A DNA stretch of 64,000 nt from Tenacibaculum singaporense (GCF_003867015.1 NZ_CP032548.1:2113001-2177000), one strand, 5' to 3'; positions 35,143-44,473 are shown, counted from the stretch's first letter. Notes: generated by a model from the letters alone, not told the origin. Made by a program: numbers and translations.

Positions 35143-36526
35143 GAAACAAAAAACAATACAAAACGAAGTTACATTATCAGGTGTAGGGTTACATACTGGT
35201 AATGAGGTTACGATGGTTTTTAAACCAGCCCCAGAAAATCACGGATTTGCATTTAAGCGAGTAGATTTAGAAGGAGAACCCGTAATAGAAGCTAAAGCAG
35301 AGTATGTAACAAATACGCAAAGAGGAACAAACCTTGAAAAAAATGGCGTTCAAATACAAACATCTGAACACGTTTTAGCTGCTGCTGTTGGTTTAGACAT
35401 CGATAACTTGTTGATAGAAATTAATGCTTCTGAACCTCCAATAATGGACGGATCGTCTAAGTTTTTTATAGAAGCTCTAGAAGAAGCTGGAATTGTTGAG
35501 CAAGAAGCAGAAATTGAAGAGTATGTGGTAAAAGAAGTTATTTCATACAAAGATGAAGTAACAGGAAGTGAAATTATTTTAATGCCTTCAGATGAATACC
35601 AAGTAACTACTATGGTAGATTTTGGAACTAAGATTTTAGGTACTCAAAATGCCACATTAAATACAATTTCAGATTTTAAAGAAGAAATTTCAGCAGCAAG
35701 AACATTTAGTTTCTTACATGAAATTGAAATGTTGTTAGAAAATGACTTAATTAAAGGAGGAGATTTAAATAACGCTATTGTTTATGTAGACAAAGAGTTG
35801 TCTGACAGTACAATGGAAAAGTTAAAAAAAGCCTTTAATAAAGATAATATTACTGTAAAACCTAATGGAGTATTAGACAATTTAACGTTACATTGGGCTA
35901 ATGAAGCTGCACGTCATAAATTGTTAGATGTTATTGGTGATTTAGCTTTAACGGGTACTCGAATTAAAGGTAAAGTAATTGCTAACAAACCAGGACATTC
36001 TGTAAATACTACTTTTGCTAAGAAATTAGCTAAAATCATTAAAAAGGAAAAAAGAAACAATGTTCCTTCTTATGATTTAAACCAACCACCATTAATGGAT
36101 ATCCATAAAATAATGGATATTTTACCTCACAGACCACCATTTTTATTGATTGATAGAATTATTGAATTATCAGACAAGCATGTGGTAGGTATGAAAAATG
36201 TAACAATGAATGAAAATTTCTTTGTTGGACATTTCCCTGGAGCACCAGTTATGCCAGGAGTTCTTCAAGTGGAGGCTATGGCACAATGTGGAGGAGTTTT
36301 AGTATTAAACACAGTTCCTGACCCAGAAAACTATTTAACATACTTCATGAAAATGGATAATGTTAAATTCAAACAAAAAGTATTACCAGGAGATACATTA
36401 ATATTTAAAAGTGAATTAATAACTCCAATAAGAAGAGGTATTGCTCATATGCAAGCTTATGCATACGCTAATGGAAAACTAGTGTGTGAAGCAGAGCTTA
36501 TGGCACAAATTTCAAAAGTAAAATAA
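35135..36526 (+). CDS. lpxC/fabZ: Bifunctional LpxC deacetylase / FabZ dehydratase
   Basis: 463 aa natural fusion. Residues 1-~310 are LpxC, the committed lipid A step: LSGVGLHTG (14-22), Zn ligand His79 in TSEHVLAA, MDGSS (104-108), and the HKLLDVIGDLALTG segment holding the other ligands. Residues 321-463 are FabZ, (3R)-hydroxyacyl-ACP dehydratase: ILPHRPPFLLIDRI, His366 in GHFPGAPVMPG and Glu380. The fusion is standard in Bacteroidota and links supply of the shared hydroxyacyl-ACP pool to two pathways. Confidence 0.96.
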   Translation: MSKKQKTIQNEVTLSGVGLHTGNEVTMVFKPAPENHGFAFKRVDLEGEPVIEAKAEYVTNTQRGTNLEKNGVQIQTSEHVLAAAVGLDIDNLLIEINASEPPIMDGSSKFFIEALEEAGIVEQEAEIEEYVVKEVISYKDEVTGSEIILMPSDEYQVTTMVDFGTKILGTQNATLNTISDFKEEISAARTFSFLHEIEMLLENDLIKGGDLNNAIVYVDKELSDSTMEKLKKAFNKDNITVKPNGVLDNLTLHWANEAARHKLLDVIGDLALTGTRIKGKVIANKPGHSVNTTFAKKLAKIIKKEKRNNVPSYDLNQPPLMDIHKIMDILPHRPPFLLIDRIIELSDKHVVGMKNVTMNENFFVGHFPGAPVMPGVLQVEAMAQCGGVLVLNTVPDPENYLTYFMKMDNVKFKQKVLPGDTLIFKSELITPIRRGIAHMQAYAYANGKLVCEAELMAQISKVK

Positions 36527-36527
36527 T

Positions 36528-37313
36528 ATGAATCAACCACTTGCGTACGTACACCCTCAAGCAAAAATAGCTAGAAATGTAGTTATTGAACCTTTTACTA
36601 CCATTCATGCAAATGTAGAAATTGGATCAGGAACATGGATAGGTTCTAATGTAACTATTATGGAAGGTGCGCGCATCGGTAAAAACTGTCGAATTTTTCC
36701 AGGAGCTGTTATTTCAGCGATCCCTCAAGATTTAAAGTATAATGATGAGGAAACGACCGTAGAAATAGGAGATAACGTTACTATAAGAGAGTGTGTAACA
36801 ATTAACAGAGGAACTTCAGACAGAATGAAAACAGTTATTGGAGACAACTGTTTAATTATGGCTTATTGCCATATTGCACATGATTGTAAAGTGGGAGACA
36901 ATTGTATCTTTTCAAATAATTCAACATTAGCAGGACATGTAACTGTTGGTGACAATGTGGTATTAGCAGGTATGGTGGCAGTACATCAATTTGCGTCTGT
37001 AGGTAATCATGCTTTTGTAACAGGTGGATCGTTGGTACGTAAAGATGTTCCTCCTTATGTAAAGGCGGCAAGAGAACCCTTATCATATGTTGGTATTAAC
37101 TCTGTAGGATTAAGAAGAAGGGGATTCACAACTGAAAAAATTAGAGAAATTCAAGACGTTTATCGTATTTTATTTCAGAAAAATTACAATAATTCACAAG
37201 CGATTGATATCATTGAAGCTGAAATGGAAGCAACTTCAGAGAGAGATGAGATTATTCAATTTATCAAAGATTCGCATCGTGGAATTATGAAAGGATATTT
37301 TAAAGCAAACTAA
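36528..37313 (+). CDS. lpxA: UDP-N-acetylglucosamine acyltransferase
   Basis: 261 aa. First lipid A acyl transfer. The hexapeptide beta-helix runs from residue 10 to about 185, with catalytic-His segment YCHIAHDCKVGDN. The C-terminal helical domain has GINSVGLRRRGFTTEKIREI, the LpxA hallmark. It starts 2 nt after the lpxC/fabZ stop. Confidence 0.96.
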   Translation: MNQPLAYVHPQAKIARNVVIEPFTTIHANVEIGSGTWIGSNVTIMEGARIGKNCRIFPGAVISAIPQDLKYNDEETTVEIGDNVTIRECVTINRGTSDRMKTVIGDNCLIMAYCHIAHDCKVGDNCIFSNNSTLAGHVTVGDNVVLAGMVAVHQFASVGNHAFVTGGSLVRKDVPPYVKAAREPLSYVGINSVGLRRRGFTTEKIREIQDVYRILFQKNYNNSQAIDIIEAEMEATSERDEIIQFIKDSHRGIMKGYFKAN

Positions 37314-37357
37314 TTATTAAATCTGCACTTATTAGAGCAACAATAAAGATCAAATAA

Positions 37358-37924
37358 ATGGCAACAACATCAGATATTAAAAAAGGATTATGTATAAAGT
37401 ATAATCACGATATATTTAAAATCATTGAATTTTTACATGTAAAACCAGGAAAAGGACCTGCTTTTGTACGTACAAAATTAAAAAGCGTCACTACAGGTAA
37501 GGTTATAGACAACACCTTTTCTGCAGGCCATAAAATAGAAGATGTTCGTGTAGAAACACATAAATTTCAGTATTTATATCCTGAAGGAGATTTATACCAC
37601 TTCATGAATACGGAAGATTATAATCAAATTACACTTCAAAAATCAGTATTAGATGCTCCAGATTTAATGAAAGAAGGAGAAGTAGTTACTGTTTTAATAA
37701 ATACTGAAGATGGAATGCCATTATCAGTAGAAATGCCTTCTCATGTTATTTTAGAGGTAACTCATACTGAACCAGGAGTAAAAGGAAATACTGCAACAAA
37801 TGCAACTAAACCAGCAACCGTTGAAACGGGAGCAAGAATTAATGTTCCTTTATTTATTAATGAAGGAGACAAAATAAAAATAGATACAGAAAAAGGAGCT
37901 TATACAGAACGTATTAAAGAATAA
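37358..37924 (+). CDS. efp: Translation elongation factor P
   Basis: 188 aa, three beta-barrel domains. It rescues ribosomes stalled at polyproline. The domain I tip is KPGKGPAFVRTK with Lys32 at the position modified in many bacteria. HTEPGVKGNTATNATKPATV is the conserved domain II/III segment. It lies inside the lipid A cluster with lpxA 44 nt upstream. A terminator follows at 37932, which separates it partly from the second lpxD-like gene. Confidence 0.96.
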   Translation: MATTSDIKKGLCIKYNHDIFKIIEFLHVKPGKGPAFVRTKLKSVTTGKVIDNTFSAGHKIEDVRVETHKFQYLYPEGDLYHFMNTEDYNQITLQKSVLDAPDLMKEGEVVTVLINTEDGMPLSVEMPSHVILEVTHTEPGVKGNTATNATKPATVETGARINVPLFINEGDKIKIDTEKGAYTERIKE

Positions 37925-37931
37925 ATATAAT

Positions 37932-37958
37932 ATTCCCGCTTTGGCGGGAATTTCTTTT
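37932..37958 (+). terminator. Terminator after efp
   Basis: Stem attcccgc/gcgggaat (37932-37939/37944-37951) followed by a T-rich stretch. Confidence 0.75.
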
Positions 37959-37963
37959 TAAAG

Positions 37964-38884
37964 ATGAAATTTAAACATCCTCAAACTTTAGAGCAAATTG
38001 CTACCTTATTAAATGTAGAATTTGTTGGAGATGGTAGTTTTCCTATAACAGGAATTAATGAAATTCATGTAGTAGAAAAGGGAGATATAGTCTTTGTAGA
38101 TCACCCAAAATACTACGATAAAGCATTAAACTCAGCTGCTACAACTATACTGATAAATAAAAAAGTAGATTGTCCAGAAGGTAAATCATTATTAATCTCT
38201 GAAGATCCTTTTAGAGATTTTAATAAAATAACGAAACATTTCAATCCTTTTATAGCTTCAAAAAGTAGTATTGCTGAATCTGCTATTATAGGAGAAAATA
38301 CTGTTATACAACCAAACGTTTTCATAGGAGAAAACGTAACAATAGGGAAGAATTGTTTAATACATGCAAATGTGTCAATTAACAGTAACTGTATAATAGG
38401 AAATAATGTAGTAATTCACGCTAATACTGTTTTAGGAGCAGATGCATTCTATTATAAAAACAGACCAGAAGGTTTTGATAAATTAATCTCTGGAGGTAGA
38501 GTAGTGCTTGAAGATGATGTAGATTTAGGAGCTTCTTGTACAATTGATAGAGGTGTAACTGGAGATACTTTAGTAGGTGCTGGATCAAAAATAGATAACC
38601 AGGTTCATATAGGTCACGATACTGTAATAGGTAAAAAGTGTTTGATAGCTGCTCAGACTGGTATTGCAGGGTGTACCGTTATTGAAGATGAAGTTACAAT
38701 TTGGGGACAAGTAGGTATAATTAGTGGGTTAACTATAGAAAAGGGTACCGTTTTAATGGCGCAAACAGGAGTAACAAAATCCCTGAAAAAAGGAGTTTAT
38801 TTTGGTACACCACAGCGTGAGTACCGTCAAACACTAAGGGAAGTCATCTATTTAAAAAATGCAACAAATAAAGAAAAAAAGTAA
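37964..38884 (+). CDS. Second LpxD-like acyltransferase
   Basis: 306 aa. N-terminal LpxD domain (KFKHPQTLEQIATLLNVEFV; EKGDIVFVDHPKYYDKAL) plus hexapeptide helix (about 95-285) with the His segment QVHIGHDTVIGKKCLIAA. It is shorter than the lpxD at 34102 and clearly diverged from it. A second LpxD-like gene after efp is common in Flavobacteriaceae. Whether it acylates lipid A or another amino sugar is unknown. ATG lies 6 nt past the efp terminator, so it may be read through or use its own promoter. Confidence 0.88.
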   Translation: MKFKHPQTLEQIATLLNVEFVGDGSFPITGINEIHVVEKGDIVFVDHPKYYDKALNSAATTILINKKVDCPEGKSLLISEDPFRDFNKITKHFNPFIASKSSIAESAIIGENTVIQPNVFIGENVTIGKNCLIHANVSINSNCIIGNNVVIHANTVLGADAFYYKNRPEGFDKLISGGRVVLEDDVDLGASCTIDRGVTGDTLVGAGSKIDNQVHIGHDTVIGKKCLIAAQTGIAGCTVIEDEVTIWGQVGIISGLTIEKGTVLMAQTGVTKSLKKGVYFGTPQREYRQTLREVIYLKNATNKEKK

Positions 38885-38891
38885 CCTAAAA

Positions 38892-38913
38892 TTAATTGTG
38901 AAAACACAATTAA
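38892..38913 (+). terminator. Hairpin after the second lpxD-like gene
   Basis: Stem ttaattgtg/cacaattaa with an AAAA loop. It lacks a strong T-run and overlaps the -33 element of the sucD promoter, so it may be either a weak terminator or an operator. Confidence 0.5.
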
Positions 38914-38926
38914 AAAGTTATTTTTG
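38896..38926 (+). promoter_or_regulatory. Promoter of sucD
   Basis: TTG at 38896-38898, a 20-nt spacer, and TATTTTTG at 38919-38926, the full Bacteroidetes consensus, 32 nt before the ATG at 38959. Confidence 0.75.
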
Positions 38927-38958
38927 TCTGTCTTAAAAAAATAATAAAAAGCAAACCA

Positions 38959-39831
38959 ATGAGTGTTTTAGTAAATAAAGATTCAAAAATTATAGTTCAA
39001 GGTTTTACAGGTAGCGAAGGTACTTTCCACGCTGGGCAAATGATCGATTACGGAACTAACGTAGTTGGAGGTGTAACACCAGGTAAAGGAGGTCAAGAGC
39101 ATTTAGGTAAACCAGTTTTTAATACAGTTGATGAAGCTGTACAAAAAGCAGGAGCTGATACTTCAATTATTTTTGTGCCACCAGCATTTGCTGCTGACGC
39201 TATAATGGAAGCTGCTGAAGCAGGAATCAAAGTAATTATTTGTATTACTGAAGGAATTCCTACAGCTGACATGGTAAAAGTAAAAGCTTACATTGACCAA
39301 TTAGATTGTACTTTAGTAGGACCTAACTGTCCAGGTGTAATTACTCCTGAAGAGGCAAAAGTAGGGATTATGCCAGGATTTATCTTTAAAAAAGGTAAAG
39401 TAGGTATTGTTTCTAAATCAGGAACTTTAACATATGAAGCTGCTGATCAAGTTGTAAAACAAGGTTACGGAATTACTACAGCTATTGGTATTGGTGGAGA
39501 TCCAATTATTGGAACTACTACTAAAGAAGCTGTTGAATTATTAATGAATGATGATGAAACTGAAGCAATCGTTATGATTGGTGAAATCGGAGGTAACTTA
39601 GAAGCTGAAGCTGCTCGTTGGATTAAAGCTGATGGAAATCGTAAACCAGTTGTTGGCTTTATTGCAGGACAAACAGCCCCAGCAGGTAGAACAATGGGAC
39701 ACGCAGGAGCTATTGTTGGTGGTGCTGATGATACAGCACAAGCAAAAATGAAAATTTTAGCTGAAAATGGAGTACACGTTGTAGAATCTCCTGCTAAAAT
39801 TGGAGAAATGGTAGCTAAGGTTTTAGCTTAA
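38959..39831 (+). CDS. sucD: Succinyl-CoA ligase alpha subunit
   Basis: 290 aa. TCA-cycle substrate-level phosphorylation. The CoA-binding Rossmann domain ([24 protein letters not shown]) and the ligase domain with phospho-His248 ([11 protein letters not shown]) are complete, as is [18 protein letters not shown]. The beta subunit (sucC) is not adjacent and would be elsewhere. It is transcribed alone from a strong promoter and followed by a 15-bp terminator. Confidence 0.96.
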   Translation: MSVLVNKDSKIIVQGFTGSEGTFHAGQMIDYGTNVVGGVTPGKGGQEHLGKPVFNTVDEAVQKAGADTSIIFVPPAFAADAIMEAAEAGIKVIICITEGIPTADMVKVKAYIDQLDCTLVGPNCPGVITPEEAKVGIMPGFIFKKGKVGIVSKSGTLTYEAADQVVKQGYGITTAIGIGGDPIIGTTTKEAVELLMNDDETEAIVMIGEIGGNLEAEAARWIKADGNRKPVVGFIAGQTAPAGRTMGHAGAIVGGADDTAQAKMKILAENGVHVVESPAKIGEMVAKVLA

Positions 39832-39884
39832 TTTAAAAGAAAGAATTTTAACATAACTGTTAAAATTTTACCATAAATTATTTT

Positions 39885-39918
39885 AAAATCCGTTGAATTC
39901 GTAAATTCAACGGATTTT
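39885..39918 (+). terminator. Terminator after sucD
   Basis: 15-bp perfect stem (aaaatccgttgaatt/aattcaacggatttt) with a cgta loop and T-run. Confidence 0.9.
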
Positions 39919-39943
39919 TTAATTTAATCAAAACTAAATATTA

Positions 39944-42913
39944 ATGAAAACAATTAAGTTGCTATTTATTAGCATGTTGCTTATTACTGCTATTGGGTGT
40001 AAGCAAACAACTACTTCAGAAAAAGAGGTAAAGACAGAGCAAAAACAGGATGTCAACGGTTTTAACTACGAAACCGTTACTAACGACCCTACAGGTTTAC
40101 GCTTATATACTTTAGACAATGGTCTTAAAGTATATTTAAGTAAAAATACTGATGAACCTAAAATTCAAACCTACATTGCTGTAAGAGCGGGTTCAAATTA
40201 CGATCCAAAAGAATCTACAGGTTTAGCGCACTATTTAGAGCATATGGTGTTTAAAGGAACTCATAAAATTGGTACAGTAGATTGGGAGAAGGAAAAAGAA
40301 TATTTAGATAAGATTTCTAGTTTATATGAACAACATAGAACAGAAGAAGATGTAGAAAAAAAGAAAGCAATTTACCAAGAAATTGATAAGGTTTCTTTAG
40401 AAGCATCAAACTATTCTGTGGCAAATGAATATGATAAAATGACTGCATCTTTAGGAGCAACAGGAACTAACGCACATACTTGGTTTGAAGAGACTGTTTA
40501 TAAAAACAAGATACCTGCAAACGAATTAAATAAGTGGTTAGACTTAGAAGCAGAACGTTTTAGTACTTTAGTATTGCGATTATTCCATACAGAATTAGAA
40601 GCTGTATTTGAAGAGTTTAACAGAGGTCAAGATAACGATTTTAGAAAGCGTTATGCAGCAATGTTAGACGGTTTATTTCCTAATCATCCTTACGGTCAGC
40701 AAACTACAATTGGTACAGGTCAACACTTGAAAAATCCTTCAATGATTGATATTCATAATTATTTCGATAAGTATTATGTGCCAAATAATATGGCTGTGGT
40801 ATTAGTAGGGGATTTAGATTTTGATGCTACTATTAAAAAAGTAAGTGAAACTTTTGGTAAAATGGAGAAGAAAGAATTAGTTCACCCAACATTACCAAAA
40901 GAAGAGCCAATTACTCAACCAATTATTAAAGAAGTTTTTGGTCCTACTGCAGAATCAATATCTATTGCTTATAGATCAAAAGGAGTAAACACTGAAGAAG
41001 AAAAGTTTGTTACACTTTGTGATATGATTATGGCTAATGGTAATGCAGGTTTATTAGATTTAAATTTAAATCAAAAGCAAGTAGTACAAAGAGCAAGTTG
41101 TTCTCCAACATTTTTAAATGATTATGGTTACCATTCTTTTACAGGAAACCCTAAATCAGGACAAACTTTAGATGAAGTTAAAGACTTAATATTAGAGCAA
41201 ATTGAAAAATTAAAGAAAGGAGAGTTTGAAGATTGGATGATTGACGCTGTTGTAAATGATTTAAAATTAAGTCAAACTCGTCAGTATGAGAATAATACAG
41301 CTTTAGCTAGCGCTTATTTTAATGCATTTATTCATCATGAAAATTGGTCTGATAAGGTGAAATTTTTAGATGATTTAAAAAAGGTTTCTAAGCAAGAATT
41401 AGTAGATTTTGCTAACAAATTTTATCAGAACAATTATGTTGTAACTTATAAACGTAAAGGGGAAGATAAAAATGTTGTAAAAGTTCAAAATCCAGGAATT
41501 ACTCCAGTAAACTTGAATAGGGATAAAAGTTCAGAGTTTTTAAAGGAGTTCAATAAAATTGAATCAGCTCCTTTACAACCAAAGTTCATCGATTATAAAA
41601 CAGCTATAAAAGAAACTAAAATGGCAAATGATATTAAAGTTTCTTATGTTTTAAACGAAAAGAATGACTTATTTGACTTGAACATCATTTTTGATATGGG
41701 TAGAGATAATGATAAAAAATTAAGTCTTGCTGCTGGATACTTAGAGTATATAGGAACAGATAAATATTCTGCTGAAGAAATTAAAAAAGAGTTTTACAAG
41801 TTAGGAGTAGATTATTATGTAAGCGCCCAAGATGATAAAACTTACGTAGGCTTACGTGGATTGAAAGAAAATTTACCAAAAGGTTTAGAATTGTTAGAGC
41901 ATTTATGGGAAAACGCTAAAGCTGATCAAGAAGCGTATGATAAGTATGTTGAGAAAATCTACAAAGGTCGTCAAGATGGTAAAACTCAAAAAGGAAATAT
42001 CCTTTGGAATGGTTTATATAGCTACGGAAAATATGGAGAAAATTCTCGTTTAAGAGACATCATGCAAATTGATGAGTTAAAAGCTATCAACCCTGAAGAA
42101 CTTGTAAACATTGTAAAAGGAATGAAAAATTACAAGCAACGTATTTTCTATTATGGTAAAGATGTAGATGCTGCTGTAGCTGCGTTAAACAATCATCATA
42201 AAATTTTAGGAGAACTTAAAGATTATCCTGCAGCTAAAGAATATGCTGAAACAGAAACAGGAGGAAATGTTTTTTATACTGATTATGACATGGTACAAAC
42301 TGAAATGCTATTTTTAGCTAAAGGAGAACCATTCAAACCAGAAAACTTAGCAGCATCAACATTATTCAATACGTATTTTGGTAGTGGATTATCATCAATC
42401 GTTTTCCAAGAAATACGTGAATCTAAATCGTTAGCATATTCAGCATTTGCATCGTATAGTAATGCTAGTAAAAAAGAAGATCCTAACTATGTAATGGCGT
42501 ATGTTGGTACTCAGGCAAATAAGTTAGAGCAAGCGGTAGATGCTATGATGGATTTAATGAATAACATGCCAGAAGCAGAAAAGCAATTCAATGCAGCTAA
42601 AGAAGCTACACTTAAGAAGTTAGCAGCTCAAAGAATTACAAAATCAAACATTTTTTGGTCTTACGAAAGATTAAAAAAGTTAGGTATTGATAATGACAAT
42701 AGAGAAGAAATGTACAACACCATTAAAAATATGGAAATGCAAGATTTAAAAGCATTTTTTGATAAAAATGTAAAAGGAGAATCTTACAACGTAATGGTGA
42801 TTGGTAATAAAAAAGATTTAGATGTTAAGTCGTTACAAAAATTAGGTAAAATAAAAGAACTAGATGTAGATTATTTATTTAATTATGTAAACGAAAAGAA
42901 GATAAAATCTTAA
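39944..42913 (+). CDS. M16 family zinc metallopeptidase, lipoprotein
   Basis: 989 aa. A lipoprotein signal with Cys19 (LLITAIGC) predicts periplasmic, lipid-anchored location. The inverted zinc motif HxxEH is HYLEH at 96-100, with a further Glu in LEAVFEEFNRG about 80 residues on, as in pitrilysins. The second inactive-type half begins near residue 540 (NDIKVSYVLNEKNDLFDLNI), and a third core-like segment (NLAASTLFNTYFGSGLSSIV) lies near 810. Length matches the two-repeat M16 family. Substrates are probably oligopeptides. Confidence 0.92.
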   Translation: MKTIKLLFISMLLITAIGCKQTTTSEKEVKTEQKQDVNGFNYETVTNDPTGLRLYTLDNGLKVYLSKNTDEPKIQTYIAVRAGSNYDPKESTGLAHYLEHMVFKGTHKIGTVDWEKEKEYLDKISSLYEQHRTEEDVEKKKAIYQEIDKVSLEASNYSVANEYDKMTASLGATGTNAHTWFEETVYKNKIPANELNKWLDLEAERFSTLVLRLFHTELEAVFEEFNRGQDNDFRKRYAAMLDGLFPNHPYGQQTTIGTGQHLKNPSMIDIHNYFDKYYVPNNMAVVLVGDLDFDATIKKVSETFGKMEKKELVHPTLPKEEPITQPIIKEVFGPTAESISIAYRSKGVNTEEEKFVTLCDMIMANGNAGLLDLNLNQKQVVQRASCSPTFLNDYGYHSFTGNPKSGQTLDEVKDLILEQIEKLKKGEFEDWMIDAVVNDLKLSQTRQYENNTALASAYFNAFIHHENWSDKVKFLDDLKKVSKQELVDFANKFYQNNYVVTYKRKGEDKNVVKVQNPGITPVNLNRDKSSEFLKEFNKIESAPLQPKFIDYKTAIKETKMANDIKVSYVLNEKNDLFDLNIIFDMGRDNDKKLSLAAGYLEYIGTDKYSAEEIKKEFYKLGVDYYVSAQDDKTYVGLRGLKENLPKGLELLEHLWENAKADQEAYDKYVEKIYKGRQDGKTQKGNILWNGLYSYGKYGENSRLRDIMQIDELKAINPEELVNIVKGMKNYKQRIFYYGKDVDAAVAALNNHHKILGELKDYPAAKEYAETETGGNVFYTDYDMVQTEMLFLAKGEPFKPENLAASTLFNTYFGSGLSSIVFQEIRESKSLAYSAFASYSNASKKEDPNYVMAYVGTQANKLEQAVDAMMDLMNNMPEAEKQFNAAKEATLKKLAAQRITKSNIFWSYERLKKLGIDNDNREEMYNTIKNMEMQDLKAFFDKNVKGESYNVMVIGNKKDLDVKSLQKLGKIKELDVDYLFNYVNEKKIKS

Positions 42914-42936
42914 TTTATTAAAGTTTATATCAATAT

Positions 42937-42972
42937 AAAATCCTGCTAAAAAATAATCTTTAGCAGGATTTT
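42937..42972 (+). terminator. Terminator after the M16 gene
   Basis: 14-bp perfect stem (aaaatcctgctaaa/tttagcaggatttt) followed by a T-rich tract. Confidence 0.85.
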
Positions 42973-42977
42973 ATTTT

Positions 42978-42985
42978 TATATTTG
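42978..42985 (+). promoter_or_regulatory. -7 box for fabG
   Basis: TATATTTG matches TAnnTTTG, 22 nt before the fabG ATG and directly after the upstream terminator. Confidence 0.6.
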
Positions 42986-43007
42986 ACCCTATTAAAACAA
43001 CTAATAA

Positions 43008-43754
43008 ATGAAACTTTTAGAAAATAAAACAGCAATTATTACAGGAGCTACTAGAGGAATTGGTAGAGGAATTGCATTAGAGTTTGCAAACCAAGGGTGT
43101 AATGTTGCATTTACTTATAATTCTTCTGTAGAAGCAGCAACTGCTTTAGAAAATGAATTAAAAGAATTAGGGGTAAACGCTAAAGGATATCAATCTAATG
43201 CGGCAGAGTTTGATGCAGCTCAAGAGTTGGCAAAAAATGTTTTAGCAGAATTTGGAACGATTGATGTATTAGTAAACAACGCAGGTATTACAAAAGATAA
43301 TTTGTTAATGCGTATTTCTGAAGATGATTTTGATAAAGTAATTGAAGTAAATTTAAAATCAGTTTTCAATTTAACAAAAGCAGTAATTCGCCCAATGATG
43401 AAACAACGTGCGGGTTCAATTATTAATATGAGTTCTGTAGTTGGATTAAAAGGAAATGCAGGTCAAGCAAATTATGCAGCTTCAAAAGCAGGAATTTTAG
43501 GATTCTCAAAATCTGTAGCATTAGAGTTAGGATCTCGTAATATTCGTAGTAACGTTGTTGCTCCTGGTTTTATTGAAACTGAGATGACTGCAAAATTAGA
43601 CGAAAAAGTTGTTGAAGGTTGGAGAAACGAAATTCCTTTAAAAAGAGGTGGTACTCCAGAAGATATTGCAAACGCTTGTGTATTCTTAGCATCTGATATG
43701 AGTTCATATATTACTGGTCAAACATTATCAGTTGACGGAGGAATGTTAACATAA
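43008..43754 (+). CDS. fabG: 3-oxoacyl-[acyl-carrier-protein] reductase
   Basis: 248 aa SDR. TGATRGIG at 12-19, NNAG at 90-93, catalytic Ser142/143 (INMSSVVG), Tyr156 and Lys160 (YAASK). C-terminal IELTE-like loop (APGFIETEMTAKLDEK) and SVDGGML ending are those of FabG. It reduces ketoacyl-ACP with NADPH in fatty acid synthesis, complementing the FabZ fusion upstream. It has its own -7 box and terminator. Confidence 0.93.
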   Translation: MKLLENKTAIITGATRGIGRGIALEFANQGCNVAFTYNSSVEAATALENELKELGVNAKGYQSNAAEFDAAQELAKNVLAEFGTIDVLVNNAGITKDNLLMRISEDDFDKVIEVNLKSVFNLTKAVIRPMMKQRAGSIINMSSVVGLKGNAGQANYAASKAGILGFSKSVALELGSRNIRSNVVAPGFIETEMTAKLDEKVVEGWRNEIPLKRGGTPEDIANACVFLASDMSSYITGQTLSVDGGMLT

Positions 43755-43779
43755 AATTTGACTAAAATATAAAAAGTAA

Positions 43780-43811
43780 AAAGCCTGTATTATTTTTATA
43801 ATACAGGCTTT
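43780..43811 (+). terminator. Terminator after fabG
   Basis: 14-bp perfect stem (aaagcctgtattat/ataatacaggcttt) with 4-nt loop and T-run, immediately before the G-run hairpin array. Confidence 0.9.
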
Positions 43812-43815
43812 TTCT

Positions 43816-44030
43816 ATTTCAAGGGGTTGATTTGCTTGTAAGGGGGCAAGCACGAGGGGTTTGCCTTGGGGGACAATTTCTAAACTCAACTTAAAGGGGA
43901 TATAAGTTTTAGGGAGAGTTTAGTTTTTAATGACTCATAAAATTCAAACGATTTGTTGGGGGATACAAATACTGAGGGGTTATTTGAATTTTACAACTCA
44001 TTAAATTCTTAGGGGATTGTTAGGGAATCA
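43816..44030 (+). other. Array of nested hairpins carrying ten G-runs (candidate structured RNA)
   Basis: 215 nt, no gene. Ten runs of three to five G's lie on the plus strand, starting at 43823, 43842, 43856, 43868, 43896, 43912, 43958, 43976, 44012 and 44023, with no C-run of three or more. At least two units fold the same way with different stem sequences. Unit B: outer stem 43880-43887/43916-43923, inner stem 43888-43893/43903-43908, G-run in the apical loop and in the 3' bulge. Unit C: outer stem 43926-43948/43983-44005 with a 4x4 internal loop, inner stem 43951-43956/43965-43970, same G-run placement. Unit A (43833-43838/43847-43852) and D (44005-44028) are weaker. Confidence 0.6.
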
Positions 44031-44036
44031 TTTATA

Positions 44037-44462
44037 CTATTTTTTTTTGTAATCTTCAAAGGTTCCATCATCGTATAGAACTAAAATATTTTTAATTTCT
44101 CTAAAAGCGGCTGACTCTTTTGGTTTCATAGTACTCTCTGATAATTGCGTATTTGATTTTTTTTCGGGTTCTTGGTCAAATACTACATTTTCAGTAAACA
44201 GAGAAGGAGCTTCATTTTTCTCTATATTTATCTCTTTCTCTTGATTTTTTGTATTTGGAGGAAAACTACCTTTGCCATATACTAACCAATTCAAGTCTAC
44301 TTCATCAAAAGCCGTTTCAACTTTTATAATAAAATCTAAGCTCGGTTTATTTCTTCCTGATAATAGGTGAGAAATGCTAGATCTTGGAACATCAATTTTA
44401 TCTGCAAAGCTTGACGCCGATAAATTGTAATAGTCTAATATCTGTTTTAATCTTTCAATCAT
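44037..44462 (-). CDS. XRE-type helix-turn-helix regulator
   Basis: 141 aa. The N-terminal HTH (about 1-60: LKQILDYYNLSASSFADKI, VPRSSISHLLSGRNKPS) is clear, with LNWLVYGKGSFP after it. The central part (65-120) is low-complexity, polar and acidic. The C-terminus IKNILVLYDDGTFEDYKKK is a short motif recurrent in Flavobacteriaceae regulators. DNA target unknown. Upstream sequence holds four GTAAAC-type half-sites (44474-44530), which suggests autoregulation. Its 3' end abuts the G-run hairpin array. Confidence 0.85.
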   Translation of the reverse strand: MIERLKQILDYYNLSASSFADKIDVPRSSISHLLSGRNKPSLDFIIKVETAFDEVDLNWLVYGKGSFPPNTKNQEKEINIEKNEAPSLFTENVVFDQEPEKKSNTQLSESTMKPKESAAFREIKNILVLYDDGTFEDYKKK

Positions 44463-44473
44463 TTGTTTATCGA

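Noticed and set aside
43823..44025. Canonical G-quadruplex
   Set aside because: G-runs are 7-42 nt apart, mostly longer than the usual 1-7 nt loops, and hairpin pairing explains their placement in loops and bulges better.
43816..44030. CRISPR array or integron attC sites
   Set aside because: No direct repeats of constant sequence and spacing, no cas or integron integrase gene, and the stem sequences differ between units.
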